64,000 nt of DNA, taken from positions 1 to 64,000 of the forward strand of contig CANRGJ010000008.1 of assembly GCA_947630175.1 (NCBI GenBank). The letters run 5' to 3'. Both the position numbers and the translations under genes were made by a program. The stretch comes from an uncultured Ruminiclostridium sp. (GTDB lineage Bacteria > Bacillota > Clostridia > Oscillospirales > Ruminococcaceae). The notes under the pieces are model-generated. The model worked only from the letters and a program-made list of their open reading frames with translations, made no database searches and was not told the DNA's origin. The number at the start of each line of letters is the position of its first letter. Position 1 is the stretch's first letter. Positions 8,326 through 17,028 of this stretch are shown here, one piece after another.

Positions 8326-8743
8326 GGTGTTTCTTTAATGATCTCTTTTTTAGCGCGGCTTTTGACTCCTCATATTAGGATATGAGTCAATTACATAATA
8401 TAATAAGCTTATTTTGAACTTGGGAATCACGATATATAAATAATGAAATCCTAAAAACAACTAAGGCAAATCTGGCAGACGAATAATGTGAAAGCGAGGA
8501 ATCACCTATAAAACTTAAATTATATCCGGAACTTAAAAAAGGGTGTTCGCTGAATCGCAAAATATTTTTAGTCAAAACATAACATCGGCGTGACGCCGGA
8601 CCCAACACGCTTCCATAACACGGGAGCGTGTTTTTTATGTCAATCACCTCCTTTCATGCCGAGCAGAACCCTTATTGTTTTTTCAAAAACCAACGTCGTT
8701 TAAGTACCCCTCAGCTAAAACATAGAAAAAGGCAATCCGCCGT
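8326..8743. other. Gene-poor right edge of the AT-rich island
   Basis: There is no convincing gene. An inverted repeat TGACTCCTCATAT / ATATGAGTCA lies at 8364-8389. Between about 8415 and 8578 one frame has protein-like words (EILKTTKANLADE, stop, then PIKLKLYPELKKG) that may be coding debris. The terminator module follows. Confidence 0.4.
8586..8639 (+). terminator. Two-hairpin terminator module, second copy
   Basis: A CGGCG-TGA-CGCCG hairpin is followed by a stem (AACACGCTTCC / GGGAGCGTGTT, 8604-8634) and TTTTTTAT. The second hairpin and its T-tail match the one after tRNA-Ala (681-715) almost base for base. No obvious gene immediately precedes it. Confidence 0.7.
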
Positions 8744-8772
8744 TTGACTTATCGTGAATTTTGTGCTATAAA
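8744..8772 (+). promoter_or_regulatory. Promoter of the diguanylate cyclase gene
   Basis: TTGACT at 8744-8749 and TATAAA at 8767-8772, spacing 17, about 95 bp upstream of the start codon. Confidence 0.65.
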
Positions 8773-8866
8773 TAAATATATAAAAAGTTATTTTTTACAG
8801 CTTGCTGTTCCGAAAGCAGGCGGCGGCTATGATGAACACACTTAAATCCTGAATCAAGGTGAATAT

Positions 8867-10513
8867 ATGGACAAACAAAAAAACCGTATTTTCCGGCTCC
8901 TGCCCGACGTGATCGCTTTGTTTGTGATCGCGTTGCTTATGGTAGTAGCTGTACTCTGTTTCGACGCGCCGAAAAAGCATTATTCCGAAACGGTAACGGA
9001 TCTTATGACCCGGTGGCAGGCTGACGACGGCACTATCTGCTCGCTGGATAATTTGCCGAAAGGCGATCTGGTGCTGACCCGCGGGATTTCGGATATTGAC
9101 GTAAAGGATCAGCGCTTATGCCTGAAAAGTGTCGATACTTTTTTCACAGTGTCCGCTGACGGCGCGGTGATATACACTTATGCGCCCGAGCAGCCGACGT
9201 TTCTGGGAAAATCCTACGGTATGGACCTGCACATGATACCGCTGCCACAGGGGACAAAGGAACTGACCCTTTACGTACGTCCGCTTTTCCAGGATACTCC
9301 TGCCGCCCTCAAGGACGCGGCTGTGGAAGACGCGGGACTGTATATGGGGGATATGTATAAAAAGGCGCTGCCTGACTTTTCCGTCTGCCTTATAATGTTT
9401 ATGTTCGGGCTGATAATGCTGTTTATCGGTATCACCGCCAGAAATCTCAAAAGCGGCGATAATCTGAACTTTTTTGCCCTCGGCACGTTTGCGATACTTG
9501 TAGGACTCTGGTCGATAAACGAGACTTATCTCCTGCAGGTTTTGACCCAGTTTCCCGCGCTTATCAAATTTCTGAATTATATGTGCCTTATCTTCATTGC
9601 CTATCTGCCTGTTTCCTTTACCGCAAGCGCAACAAATCACAAAAATACCGTGCTACTGAAAATTCTCCAATGTCTGATAACAGCTAATTTTTTGCTGACG
9701 CTTGTGCTGAACGCTTCGGGCATTTGCGATATTTACTATTTACTGCCGCTTTCTCAGGCGATAATCGTGGTCGCCGTGTTGATGACAGTTTATCTGATAA
9801 TCCGCGCCGTCCGAAAGAAAAGTATCAACAGGCAGTTTGCCAGAACGCTGATCTTCGGAATGGGAGCCGCCGTTATCGGCGTGATGATCGACCTTATCCG
9901 ATATATCGAGAACAAAAACGGTATGCTGGGAACAAGCGCCTTTACCAGAGTTGGTGTATTGCTGTTTTTGCTTGTGGTGGGAATTTATCTCATTCGTGAG
10001 CGCAACCGTCTTACTATGGAGCATGACAGGGCGCAGCTTATGGAGAAAATGGCGTATACGGATTGCCTCACTGAGCTGAAAAACCGTATCGCATTCAGCG
10101 AAAAGGAGAACGAAATACGCAGTAACGCAATTCCCGCTATGATAGTGCAGTTTGACGTTAATATGCTGAAAAAGGTCAACGACGCCTACGGTCATGCGGC
10201 GGGCGACCGCCACATCATTGCGGCGGCGCACGTTTTGCGGGACAGCTTTGCGCAGATCGGCACCTGTTATCGTACAGGCGGCGATGAATTTATCGTAGTT
10301 GCCGAACGGGGCGGCGAGGCTGAAACAAAGCTGGCGCTTGCAGAAATGCAGAAAATGGTGGACGAATATAACGAAAACGAGAATCCTCCCGTCCGGTTAC
10401 AAATCGCATACGGATACGCCCCGTATGAACCGCCTGATGCATTGACGGAAGCGGAGCGTCTTGCCGATCAGAGAATGTATGACTGCAAAAAGAAAATGAA
10501 AGCTGTGGGTTGA
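8867..10513 (+). CDS. Membrane diguanylate cyclase (7TM-type sensor + GGDEF)
   Basis: A 548-residue protein. One N-terminal helix is followed by an extracytoplasmic beta-rich segment (about 40-165) and seven or so helices (about 170-375), a 7TMR-DISM-like layout. A cytoplasmic GGDEF domain follows, with the intact motif GGDEF at 471-475 and the substrate-binding region DVNMLKKVNDAYGHAAGD. It should make cyclic di-GMP from two GTP in response to an external ligand. I see no RxxD inhibitory site before GGDEF. ATG has SD AAGGTGA. GC content is back to the chromosome norm here. Confidence 0.9.
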   Translation: MDKQKNRIFRLLPDVIALFVIALLMVVAVLCFDAPKKHYSETVTDLMTRWQADDGTICSLDNLPKGDLVLTRGISDIDVKDQRLCLKSVDTFFTVSADGAVIYTYAPEQPTFLGKSYGMDLHMIPLPQGTKELTLYVRPLFQDTPAALKDAAVEDAGLYMGDMYKKALPDFSVCLIMFMFGLIMLFIGITARNLKSGDNLNFFALGTFAILVGLWSINETYLLQVLTQFPALIKFLNYMCLIFIAYLPVSFTASATNHKNTVLLKILQCLITANFLLTLVLNASGICDIYYLLPLSQAIIVVAVLMTVYLIIRAVRKKSINRQFARTLIFGMGAAVIGVMIDLIRYIENKNGMLGTSAFTRVGVLLFLLVVGIYLIRERNRLTMEHDRAQLMEKMAYTDCLTELKNRIAFSEKENEIRSNAIPAMIVQFDVNMLKKVNDAYGHAAGDRHIIAAAHVLRDSFAQIGTCYRTGGDEFIVVAERGGEAETKLALAEMQKMVDEYNENENPPVRLQIAYGYAPYEPPDALTEAERLADQRMYDCKKKMKAVG

Positions 10514-10519
10514 TACGAT

Positions 10520-10551
10520 AAACGGCACGGAAACGCACCTTCGTGCCGTTT
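10520..10551 (+). terminator. Terminator after diguanylate cyclase
   Basis: A perfect stem AAACGGCACG / CGTGCCGTTT follows seven bases after the stop, with a short T-rich tail. Confidence 0.8.
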
Positions 10552-10608
10552 CTTCCTTAAAGGAAAAAGTACGATTTAACGAGCTTTAAGGAGCCATTGC
10601 AAAGAAAA

Positions 10609-10668
10609 AGCGGCTAAGATTTTTAGCCGCTTCAGCACGCTTTCGAAACACGAGAGCGTATTTTTACG
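10609..10668 (+). terminator. Two-hairpin module, third copy
   Basis: The stem AAGCGGCTAA / TTAGCCGCTT is followed by ACGCTTTCG...CGAGAGCGT and a T-run. The order and core words repeat the module seen after tRNA-Ala (AGCGGCT hairpin, then ACGCT hairpin). Confidence 0.5.
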
Positions 10669-10691
10669 TCCTGCCGATAACAGAGCATTTA

Positions 10692-10720
10692 AAATCAAGA
10701 AATCCCGCAAAAGCGGGATC
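10692..10720 (-). terminator. Terminator of the minus-strand secreted-protein operon
   Basis: On the minus strand, the stem GATCCCGC / GCGGGATT is followed by a T-rich tail, 27 bases past the stop of the gene ending at 10747. Confidence 0.6.
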
Positions 10721-10746
10721 TCCGATTTTTACAGCTTGTGAAGGCT

Positions 10747-11238
10747 TTATCCCGTCACCTGAACGGTGAAGGTCAGAGTATCCGAATAATTGCCCGCATA
10801 TTCGGCGTATTCCCCCGACAGCGCTGTTTCAAAGTCAAGGGTCGCCCAGCCCGAGGTTTCCCCCGCCAGCACGGTGAGTATCACAATATCCTCCTGGGCG
10901 TTGATATCATGTCCGTTCACCTTCATTCCGTACTCTATATATCCGCTGTCGTTCACCATCTTAAAGCCGTTGAGACTGCTTACCGATATGCCCAGCTTAC
11001 TGCCCTTGTTAAGCAGGACGTCGCTTGCCATAAGCGCTCTTGCCACAGTTTTTTCGCTGTCGGTAAAGGTCACGCTTGCGGGAATCGTCACCTTGTAGTT
11101 GACGTCCGCGTTATAGCTTACGCTTATAGAGCCGCTGCTTTCGGTATCTCCGCCTGTTATTTCCTCCGCTTTTACGCCTTGCGGCGAGATAAGCGTCAAC
11201 GACAATGCAAGAACAGCAAGCAGAAATTTTTTAAACAT
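10747..11238 (-). CDS. Small secreted protein with beta-sandwich-like repeat
   Basis: A 163-residue protein with a clear signal peptide (LLAVLALSLTLISPQGVKA, cleavage near residue 24). The mature part has YKVTIPASVTFTD and ends in YAGNYSDTLTFTVQVTG, a pattern typical of Firmicute surface-protein and pilin-like beta domains. There is no LPXTG anchor and no lipobox, so it is either released or held by its partner. It is encoded second in a two-gene operon, 23 bases after the membrane protein at 11262-11783. SD GGGGGAT. Function unknown. Confidence 0.75.
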   Translation of the reverse strand: MFKKFLLAVLALSLTLISPQGVKAEEITGGDTESSGSISVSYNADVNYKVTIPASVTFTDSEKTVARALMASDVLLNKGSKLGISVSSLNGFKMVNDSGYIEYGMKVNGHDINAQEDIVILTVLAGETSGWATLDFETALSGEYAEYAGNYSDTLTFTVQVTG

Positions 11239-11261
11239 TGTTATCCCCCATCTGCAAGATC

Positions 11262-11783
11262 CTATTCAGCCGTCAGACGCGCTATAATGTCGGCGTTGTT
11301 GGTGGGAGTCAGCCCGTCCGTACGATAAGGCTGGATATGGATAACGGCGTTGTACTCGCCCTTTTCCAGCGGAGCAGAAAGAGTGATCTTCTCTATCCTT
11401 TTTCCCGCCTCAACCAGGGCGGAGGTATACAGGGAGCGATAACTGCCGTCTATCTCCACTTTAAGCTCAAAGGTCAGATAGTAAAGACCGTCGTTTTCTT
11501 CGGGATTGAAAAAGTTCACCGTTACCTCGGTTTCATCGGCGGGAATAATAAGCGCCGCCACTCCCGGAATTGTAACTCCCTGATGAGACGTTTCGCTTTC
11601 CCCGCCGCCGCTTTGGTCGGTTTCCTCGTTAAATTCCACCCCGCCGATAAAGCCATTTTCACGCCTTGAAACTAAAAAATGACCTGCCAGCCCGCCGAGA
11701 ATAAATACCATTATCATAAGCAGGATCATTATTACGGTCTTTATTGTTTTTTCCCTCTTTTTGCTTTCACCGTCTGTGTTCAT
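11262..11783 (-). CDS. Single-pass membrane protein with extracytoplasmic domain
   Basis: A 173-residue protein. A charged cytoplasmic N-terminus (KKREK) is followed by one helix (about 16-36) with a GGLAGHF small-residue motif, a Gly/Ser/Glu-rich linker (about 50-67) and a beta-rich domain of about 105 residues. The domain resembles the fibronectin-like or pilus-accessory folds encoded beside the preceding secreted protein family. It forms an operon with that gene. I do not recognise a named family. Confidence 0.7.
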   Translation of the reverse strand: MNTDGESKKREKTIKTVIMILLMIMVFILGGLAGHFLVSRRENGFIGGVEFNEETDQSGGGESETSHQGVTIPGVAALIIPADETEVTVNFFNPEENDGLYYLTFELKVEIDGSYRSLYTSALVEAGKRIEKITLSAPLEKGEYNAVIHIQPYRTDGLTPTNNADIIARLTAE

Positions 11784-11811
11784 ACAACGCCGCGCCTTTC
11801 ATTTTTGTATT

Positions 11812-11831
11812 GCGGGGAATTTCTTCCCCGC
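11812..11831. other. Hairpin in the divergent region 11784-11990
   Basis: A palindrome GCGGGGAA / TTCCCCGC lies between the two divergently transcribed units. No minus-strand promoter with good boxes was found here. Confidence 0.4.
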
Positions 11832-11990
11832 TAATATGATATGCGGGACAGGGAGAGGACGTTATACCCGTTATTTTCAGCATTACACAGCCCTGAGCAG
11901 CGCCAGCCTGCTCCATTCTGCGGGAGTTTTAATATGAAAAAATCTTCTCTTCTCAAAAGTTACAATTTGATTACAATCAATGCGAAAATA

Positions 11991-12019
11991 TTGACATAAA
12001 AACAAAAACACCTTATAAT
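11991..12019 (+). promoter_or_regulatory. Consensus promoter of the twin-lipoprotein/GH27 unit
   Basis: A perfect TTGACA at 11991-11996 and a perfect TATAAT at 12014-12019 are separated by 17 bp, 30 bp before the lipoprotein start. This is one of the strongest promoter matches in the window. Confidence 0.85.
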
Positions 12020-12049
12020 TAAAGCAGAAAGCGACAAAGGGGGACGGGT

Positions 12050-13687
12050 ATGAAGTTGAAAACGGCTGTGGCGGCGGTATGCTGTATGCTGCTTTTTTCC
12101 GCCTGTGGGAATTACGGCGGGGAGATAATTATCCCCGAGCCTGAGATAACAACCACCGACGAGGAAATCATCAGATTTTCTTCCTTTGTCCCTCTTATAA
12201 TGCCCGAAAAGGACGATGAGAAATATTCTGAATATGCCCAGATGATAGGCGAGGAACGGTGCATACCGGGCTATGTTTATCTTTATCAGGAAAGGACTCT
12301 TGACCCTGAAAAGAGCAAGCTGCTGCTTTTGGTGGACGAAAGGGTGGACCGTGAAATCGGGCTGTATCAGGAATATTTCTCCACCTCTGAGAAAAGGTAC
12401 GTTTACTGCGTGTCGGAGGACAAAAAGCGCCTTATTGCGGCGGACAAGGTCAGCGGTCAGGTAATTGACGTGTATACCTGCACGGAAAATGAGATAGAAA
12501 TGTTCACCAACGCTTCCTCTAATAAATCGCAAGGCACCGTACACGGCACCGAATACATCTTTTTCAAGGACGGAGGGCGGCTGGTATTTGTAGACAGCGC
12601 CGCCGCCAAAGCGCAGGTTGTGGAAAGCGAAAACGGAATATCCGACATTAAAGTGGGAAAAACGTTTGCCGAGGAAAGAGTACAGATTGGCGTGCGTTCG
12701 CCTTATTATTGCGAGGAATGTGATATATCGGGATTGCTGTGGGCGGACGACAGCGGGCAGTATTACTGGTACCACCCTCACCTTGGAGAAAATCAGCCTG
12801 TTGATTACGCCGCCCTTTACGACCCGCTTTATCTGCACAGTGACTTTTGCTGGAGATTTAAGGTTACAGGCGGAGAAGCCGAATATATGACTGACAATGA
12901 CAATGACGAATTTTTTTCATGCTCCGAAACGCAGCCCTTTGAAGAGGAAAATTTTGAAAAGGCGGAGCTGTATCTCCGTGACAGGGAAACAGGCGAAGCA
13001 ACGCTTTTGCTGGACAATTTAGCTTACGGCTGGGAGGATACGCAGAAAAATATTTTTGCCCTTGTAAAAGACGACGGGGGAGATAAGCTGGTCAAAATCG
13101 ACGTATGCACAGGAAAATCAAGCGACGCATATATTCCCGAAAGCGGAAGTCTGGATTATTCCGCAAATTCTTATACCGACGAAGTATCGTACTATGTTTT
13201 GAGGGACAAAAACAGCTTTGTCGTTTTCAGCAATTCCAAAGACGGCGTAATCAGAACTCTCAGCTTTGACGAAAACGACAAGCTGAAGGATTTTGCATAT
13301 ACAAACCACGATATGCTTTTGCAGGTGAACGATGAGCTTTTCACTATGCATATTCCGACTCTGGAAACGCAGCTGCTGTTTGCCGTTCCCGACGGGGTCA
13401 GCCAGATCAGGACAAAACCTTACGGCTCCCTTTACGGCGGAGATCCCGCAGAGCTTTCCTATTCGGAGTATTTTCCCGAAGAGGATCTCAGCGACGCATA
13501 TTACTGCGATGACTGCGCGGAGCATAGCGAATATTTTGAATATTTCATCTGGGAGGACGAAAAGGGGAACTGGTCCTGGTATCACTTCCATTCACGGGAG
13601 CAGACGTCAGTGCTTCCCGTGGTAAAGCACGGCGTTCTTCCCGACGGTCAATTGCTTGACGTTGAATACGTGAGGGAGAAAAAATGA
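12050..13687 (+). CDS. Lipoprotein with two CxxC...HxH modules, paralog 1
   Basis: A 545-residue protein with a signal peptide and lipobox FSAC (cysteine near residue 19), then NYGGEIIIPEPE. Two modules share the plan CxxC, 18-23 residues, W-Y-H-x-H. In the first they are C221/C224 and H242/H244 (WYHPH). In the second they are C486/C489 and H512/H514 (WYHFH). The intervening sequence is strand-rich and propeller-like. The pattern suggests an extracytoplasmic metal-binding module, though this is inference. The stop overlaps the start of its paralog by four bases (ATGA). Function not known to me. Confidence 0.8.
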   Translation: MKLKTAVAAVCCMLLFSACGNYGGEIIIPEPEITTTDEEIIRFSSFVPLIMPEKDDEKYSEYAQMIGEERCIPGYVYLYQERTLDPEKSKLLLLVDERVDREIGLYQEYFSTSEKRYVYCVSEDKKRLIAADKVSGQVIDVYTCTENEIEMFTNASSNKSQGTVHGTEYIFFKDGGRLVFVDSAAAKAQVVESENGISDIKVGKTFAEERVQIGVRSPYYCEECDISGLLWADDSGQYYWYHPHLGENQPVDYAALYDPLYLHSDFCWRFKVTGGEAEYMTDNDNDEFFSCSETQPFEEENFEKAELYLRDRETGEATLLLDNLAYGWEDTQKNIFALVKDDGGDKLVKIDVCTGKSSDAYIPESGSLDYSANSYTDEVSYYVLRDKNSFVVFSNSKDGVIRTLSFDENDKLKDFAYTNHDMLLQVNDELFTMHIPTLETQLLFAVPDGVSQIRTKPYGSLYGGDPAELSYSEYFPEEDLSDAYYCDDCAEHSEYFEYFIWEDEKGNWSWYHFHSREQTSVLPVVKHGVLPDGQLLDVEYVREKK

Positions 13688-15249
13688 TGAAAAAGCTTCT
13701 TTTGCTTATGTCGGCGGTGTGTCTGATTTTGTCTTCCTGCTCAAATTACGGCGGGGAGATAGTGATACCCGACCCCGACCTGATAATCACGGAAGACGTG
13801 ACGGAGATATCCGAATTTTCCCCCATAATAATGCCCGAAAAAGACGATGAAAAATTTCAGGAATACGCCGAAGTTATAGGAGAAGAAAACTGTATCCCCG
13901 GTTACGTTTATTTGTATCAGAAAAGGCTCGACCCCACAAACAGCAAGCTGACCCTGCTGATCCCTCAAAGAGTGGACAGAGCCGCGGGGCTTTTCCAAAG
14001 CAGAGATCAAAGCGGCAGCTTCCGCTACGTTTACTGCCTTTCCGAGGACAGAACGAAGCTGATAAGAGCAGACAAGACCACGGGAGAAACGGAGGATTTC
14101 ACCTGCAAGGAGGGAGAAATAGACCTGCTGGTGGGCACCGATAATATTGGGTCAGGCACGGCGGAGAAAAACGACTTTCTCTTTTTCAAGGCGGGGAACA
14201 CTTGCTACGTTCTGGACGGAGTTCAGGGGAAGATAATCCGTCATTTTGAAAGCCCAAACGGCATAAGCGATATAAAAAGCGGCTATGACTTTGCTATGGA
14301 AAGAGCGCAGGGCGGCGTTGACGACCCCTTTTACTGCGAGGAATGCGGCGCGTCAGGCGTGCTGTGGGAAAACGACAGCGGCCGCTACTACTGGTTCCAC
14401 CCTCATTCGGGAACAAATCAGTATATTGATTTTGAAAGCGTTTATTACCCCTTTTACAGCGTAAGCGAGCTTCGGTGGAAGTTTTTCCCTGATGAAAGCG
14501 GCAAAGGCGACGACAGCTATATTTTCGATAGGGAATATCATCTTCAGATACCCTCAGGCGCTTTTGAAAACAGCGCATTAAAAAAGGCACAGCTTTTGGT
14601 GTACAACAGACGCACAGGGGAAAGCACGGTTTTGCTGGACAATGTAGTAGACGCTGATGATTCGGGCAATATTACGGCGATAGTAAGGGACGACAGCGGC
14701 GAACGCCTCCAGACGGTGAACGCAAACGACGGAACGGTGAAAACCATATATAAGACCACGGAGGGAACGCTGAGCATTTTGTTTTCCGACGATTCAAAAG
14801 CGGCTTTTTCCGACGGGAACAGCCTTATGGCGTATTTCTTCAGACAAAAGACAACAAAAACCTTCGACGGTCTTACGACCGACGAGGACATATCAATATA
14901 CAGGTTTGAGGATCTTGACCTGCTGAAAACAAAGGATACGCTGTACAAGCTGAATTTCGGTGAAATGACCGCAGAAAAGCTGTTTGGATATGACAACGGT
15001 ATGAGCAGACTGAGGCTTATCAACGGGGAAGAAAGAAATTCACTGCAAACCTGCTTTCCCGACGAGGATTTTTCCGATTCATACGAATGTGCGGAGTGCA
15101 AGAAAACACTTCAGACCGCCCCGCCTTTCATCTGGGCGGACGATAACGGGAGTTGGTACTGGTACCACCCCCATTCGGGAGAGATAACTGCGGTGGACGT
15201 GCAGACCTACGCGGAATACGACGACCTGTACTATATAAAAGAAAAATAA
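13684..15249 (+). CDS. Lipoprotein with two CxxC...HxH modules, paralog 2
   Basis: A 521-residue tandem paralog of the preceding protein. It shares the lipobox (LSSC), the post-anchor words NYGGEIVIPDPD, the IIMPEKDDEK and IPGYVYLYQ segments and both modules. The module residues are C218/C221 with H239/H241 (WFHPHSG) and C469/C472 with H495/H497 (WYHPHSG). Divergence is substantial, so the duplication is old, yet the Cys and His positions are kept in all four modules. It is translationally coupled to paralog 1 and lies 24 bases before a GH27 gene, which suggests a glycan-related surface role. Confidence 0.8.
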   Translation: MMKKLLLLMSAVCLILSSCSNYGGEIVIPDPDLIITEDVTEISEFSPIIMPEKDDEKFQEYAEVIGEENCIPGYVYLYQKRLDPTNSKLTLLIPQRVDRAAGLFQSRDQSGSFRYVYCLSEDRTKLIRADKTTGETEDFTCKEGEIDLLVGTDNIGSGTAEKNDFLFFKAGNTCYVLDGVQGKIIRHFESPNGISDIKSGYDFAMERAQGGVDDPFYCEECGASGVLWENDSGRYYWFHPHSGTNQYIDFESVYYPFYSVSELRWKFFPDESGKGDDSYIFDREYHLQIPSGAFENSALKKAQLLVYNRRTGESTVLLDNVVDADDSGNITAIVRDDSGERLQTVNANDGTVKTIYKTTEGTLSILFSDDSKAAFSDGNSLMAYFFRQKTTKTFDGLTTDEDISIYRFEDLDLLKTKDTLYKLNFGEMTAEKLFGYDNGMSRLRLINGEERNSLQTCFPDEDFSDSYECAECKKTLQTAPPFIWADDNGSWYWYHPHSGEITAVDVQTYAEYDDLYYIKEK

Positions 15250-15273
15250 AATTTACAAAAACGGAGGAATACT

Positions 15274-16536
15274 ATGGAGCTTAAAACTGCACCTATGGGC
15301 TGGAACAGCTGGGACTGCTGGGGAGCGTCGGTGAATGAGGATACAGTTCGCAAAAACGCCGAATATATGGCGAAAAATCTGAAAAAATACGGCTGGGAAT
15401 ACGTTGTGGTGGACATTCAGTGGTCCTCCGCCGAAGCGGACAGCCACGAGTACCACCCCTTTACCCCTCTTTGTATGGACGAATATTCACGGCTTATCCC
15501 CGCAGAGAACCGTTTTCCCTCCTCGGCGGGAGGAAAGGGCTTTGCTCCCCTTGCGCAGTACGTTCATTCTCTGGGTCTGAAATTCGGCATTCATATTATG
15601 AGGGGAATACCGAGACAAGCAGTCCACGCCGCCTGCCCAATTCTGGGCTCTGACAAGAACGCAAGGCAGATAGCACGGACCGACAGCATTTGTATGTGGA
15701 ACACCGATATGTACGGAGTTGACCCTGACAAAGAGGGCGCAAGGGAATATTACGACAGCATTTTCAGCCTTTATGCCTCCTGGGGCGTGGATTTTATAAA
15801 GTGCGACGACATCGCAAGGGAATTTCCCTCTGCGGAAAAGGAGCTTGTAATGCTCAGCGAAGCGCTTCACGCCTGCGGCAGAGATATGGTACTGAGCCTG
15901 TCCCCGGGCCCTGCTCCTCTGGAAAAGGCGGAGCTTTTAAAGCAGGTATCAAATATGTGGAGGATAACCGACGATTTCTGGGACAAGTGGGACTTGCTGT
16001 ACAATATGTTCGAGCGTGCGGAAAAATGGTGCGTCCATACGGGAAACGGTCATTTCCCCGATGCGGATATGCTGCCTGTGGGAGCGATACTCCAGGACTA
16101 CGGCAGGGAAAACCGCACGAAATTCACCGAAGACGAGCAGGTTACTATGCTGACTCTCTGGAGCATTTTCCGTTCGCCGCTTATGATAGGCGGGGATATG
16201 CAGGAGGGGCTTGACGACTTCACCTACGCCCTCTTAACCAACGAAAATATTCTGAAAATGCACAAAAACGCCCGCCATTCTCATCAGGTGTGGCGCAGAG
16301 AGCTTGGCGGGAACGAGTATATTTTGTGGGCGGCGGCAAGCGCCGAGGGCGGAACTTATGCGGCAATATTCAACGCAGGCGAAAATAGCGGGACGGCGGA
16401 GATACCTGTTTCCGATCTGGAAATAGACGTCTTTTCACAATGCACCGAGCTTTGGAGTAGGGAAAATATCCCCGCCGCAGATATAATAAAGGTGAACCTT
16501 TCAAGCCACGGAGCAAAGGCGTTTTACATAAAGTGA
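15274..16536 (+). CDS. GH27 family alpha-galactosidase-like enzyme
   Basis: A 420-residue (beta/alpha)8 glycoside hydrolase that begins with the family's PMGWNSWDCWG. The nucleophile is expected at D178 in DFIKCDD and the acid/base at D234 in RITDDFWD. A small C-terminal beta domain follows. GH27 enzymes remove alpha-galactose (or alpha-GalNAc, or beta-L-arabinopyranose) from glycans. There is no signal peptide, so it acts in the cytoplasm on imported oligosaccharides. SD GGAGG precedes the ATG, and it closes the transcript that starts with the twin lipoproteins. Confidence 0.9.
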   Translation: MELKTAPMGWNSWDCWGASVNEDTVRKNAEYMAKNLKKYGWEYVVVDIQWSSAEADSHEYHPFTPLCMDEYSRLIPAENRFPSSAGGKGFAPLAQYVHSLGLKFGIHIMRGIPRQAVHAACPILGSDKNARQIARTDSICMWNTDMYGVDPDKEGAREYYDSIFSLYASWGVDFIKCDDIAREFPSAEKELVMLSEALHACGRDMVLSLSPGPAPLEKAELLKQVSNMWRITDDFWDKWDLLYNMFERAEKWCVHTGNGHFPDADMLPVGAILQDYGRENRTKFTEDEQVTMLTLWSIFRSPLMIGGDMQEGLDDFTYALLTNENILKMHKNARHSHQVWRRELGGNEYILWAAASAEGGTYAAIFNAGENSGTAEIPVSDLEIDVFSQCTELWSRENIPAADIIKVNLSSHGAKAFYIK

Positions 16537-16562
16537 ACGGGTAAATATTTGATTGCTATCAA

Positions 16563-16590
16563 AAAAGGGACTGTTAAACAGTCCCTTTTA
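16563..16590. terminator. Bidirectional terminator between GH27 and the RNHCP gene
   Basis: A perfect stem AAAAGGGACTGTT / AACAGTCCCTTTT sits between two converging genes, with T-runs on both strands. Confidence 0.85.
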
Positions 16591-16602
16591 GTTATGAGAT
16601 TA

Positions 16603-17028
16603 TTATTTTATTTTTCCGTCCCCTGCCATAAGGCTTGTCAGCTCCTCTATCCGTTCAATTGGGAAAGGCGGCTGACATAACGGCTTCAGCGCTATCGACA
16701 TCAGCTTCATCGGATTGTCGTCAGCGGCGACGCAGTTGCTTGAAAGCTTTCCGCAGCGGCGGCAGCGGTGGATTATCGCCCACTCGCCGTTTTTTCTTAC
16801 CCATACCGCAACGGCGTCCATTATCCCGCCGCAGTCCGCCTCCCTGTCGCCGGGCTGATCGTCAAGATGCAGGCTTGAAAGGCAGTTGGGACAGTGGTTG
16901 CGGTGATTTACGCCTGAGCCTTCCGCAACGACTGTTCTGCCGCATACTGCGCAGACAAACACATCGTCGCAGGGGTGATTTTTATAATAACCTTTCTTAT
17001 AGCTTTTCCGCTTGTTTTCGCGGTTCAT
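16603..17028 (-). CDS. RNHCP domain protein
   Basis: A 141-residue cytoplasmic protein. It carries the signature HRNHCPNC that names the RNHCP domain, plus a first zinc-ribbon-like pair (FVCAVCG) and a third (HRCRRCG). That gives three C-x2-C knuckles and several His, so zinc binding is likely. The molecular role of the family is not established as far as I know. SD CGGGAGG is 9 bases before the ATG and is embedded in an unusual leader (17029-17190) that can pair it away. Confidence 0.85.
   Translation of the reverse strand: MNRENKRKSYKKGYYKNHPCDDVFVCAVCGRTVVAEGSGVNHRNHCPNCLSSLHLDDQPGDREADCGGIMDAVAVWVRKNGEWAIIHRCRRCGKLSSNCVAADDNPMKLMSIALKPLCQPPFPIERIEELTSLMAGDGKIK

Noticed and set aside
11934-11999. 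A 21-codon plus-strand ORF (MKKSSLLKSYNLITINAKILT) with GGGAG upstream
   Set aside because: It overlaps the -35 box of the strong promoter at 11991 and has no promoter of its own that I can see. Likely chance.
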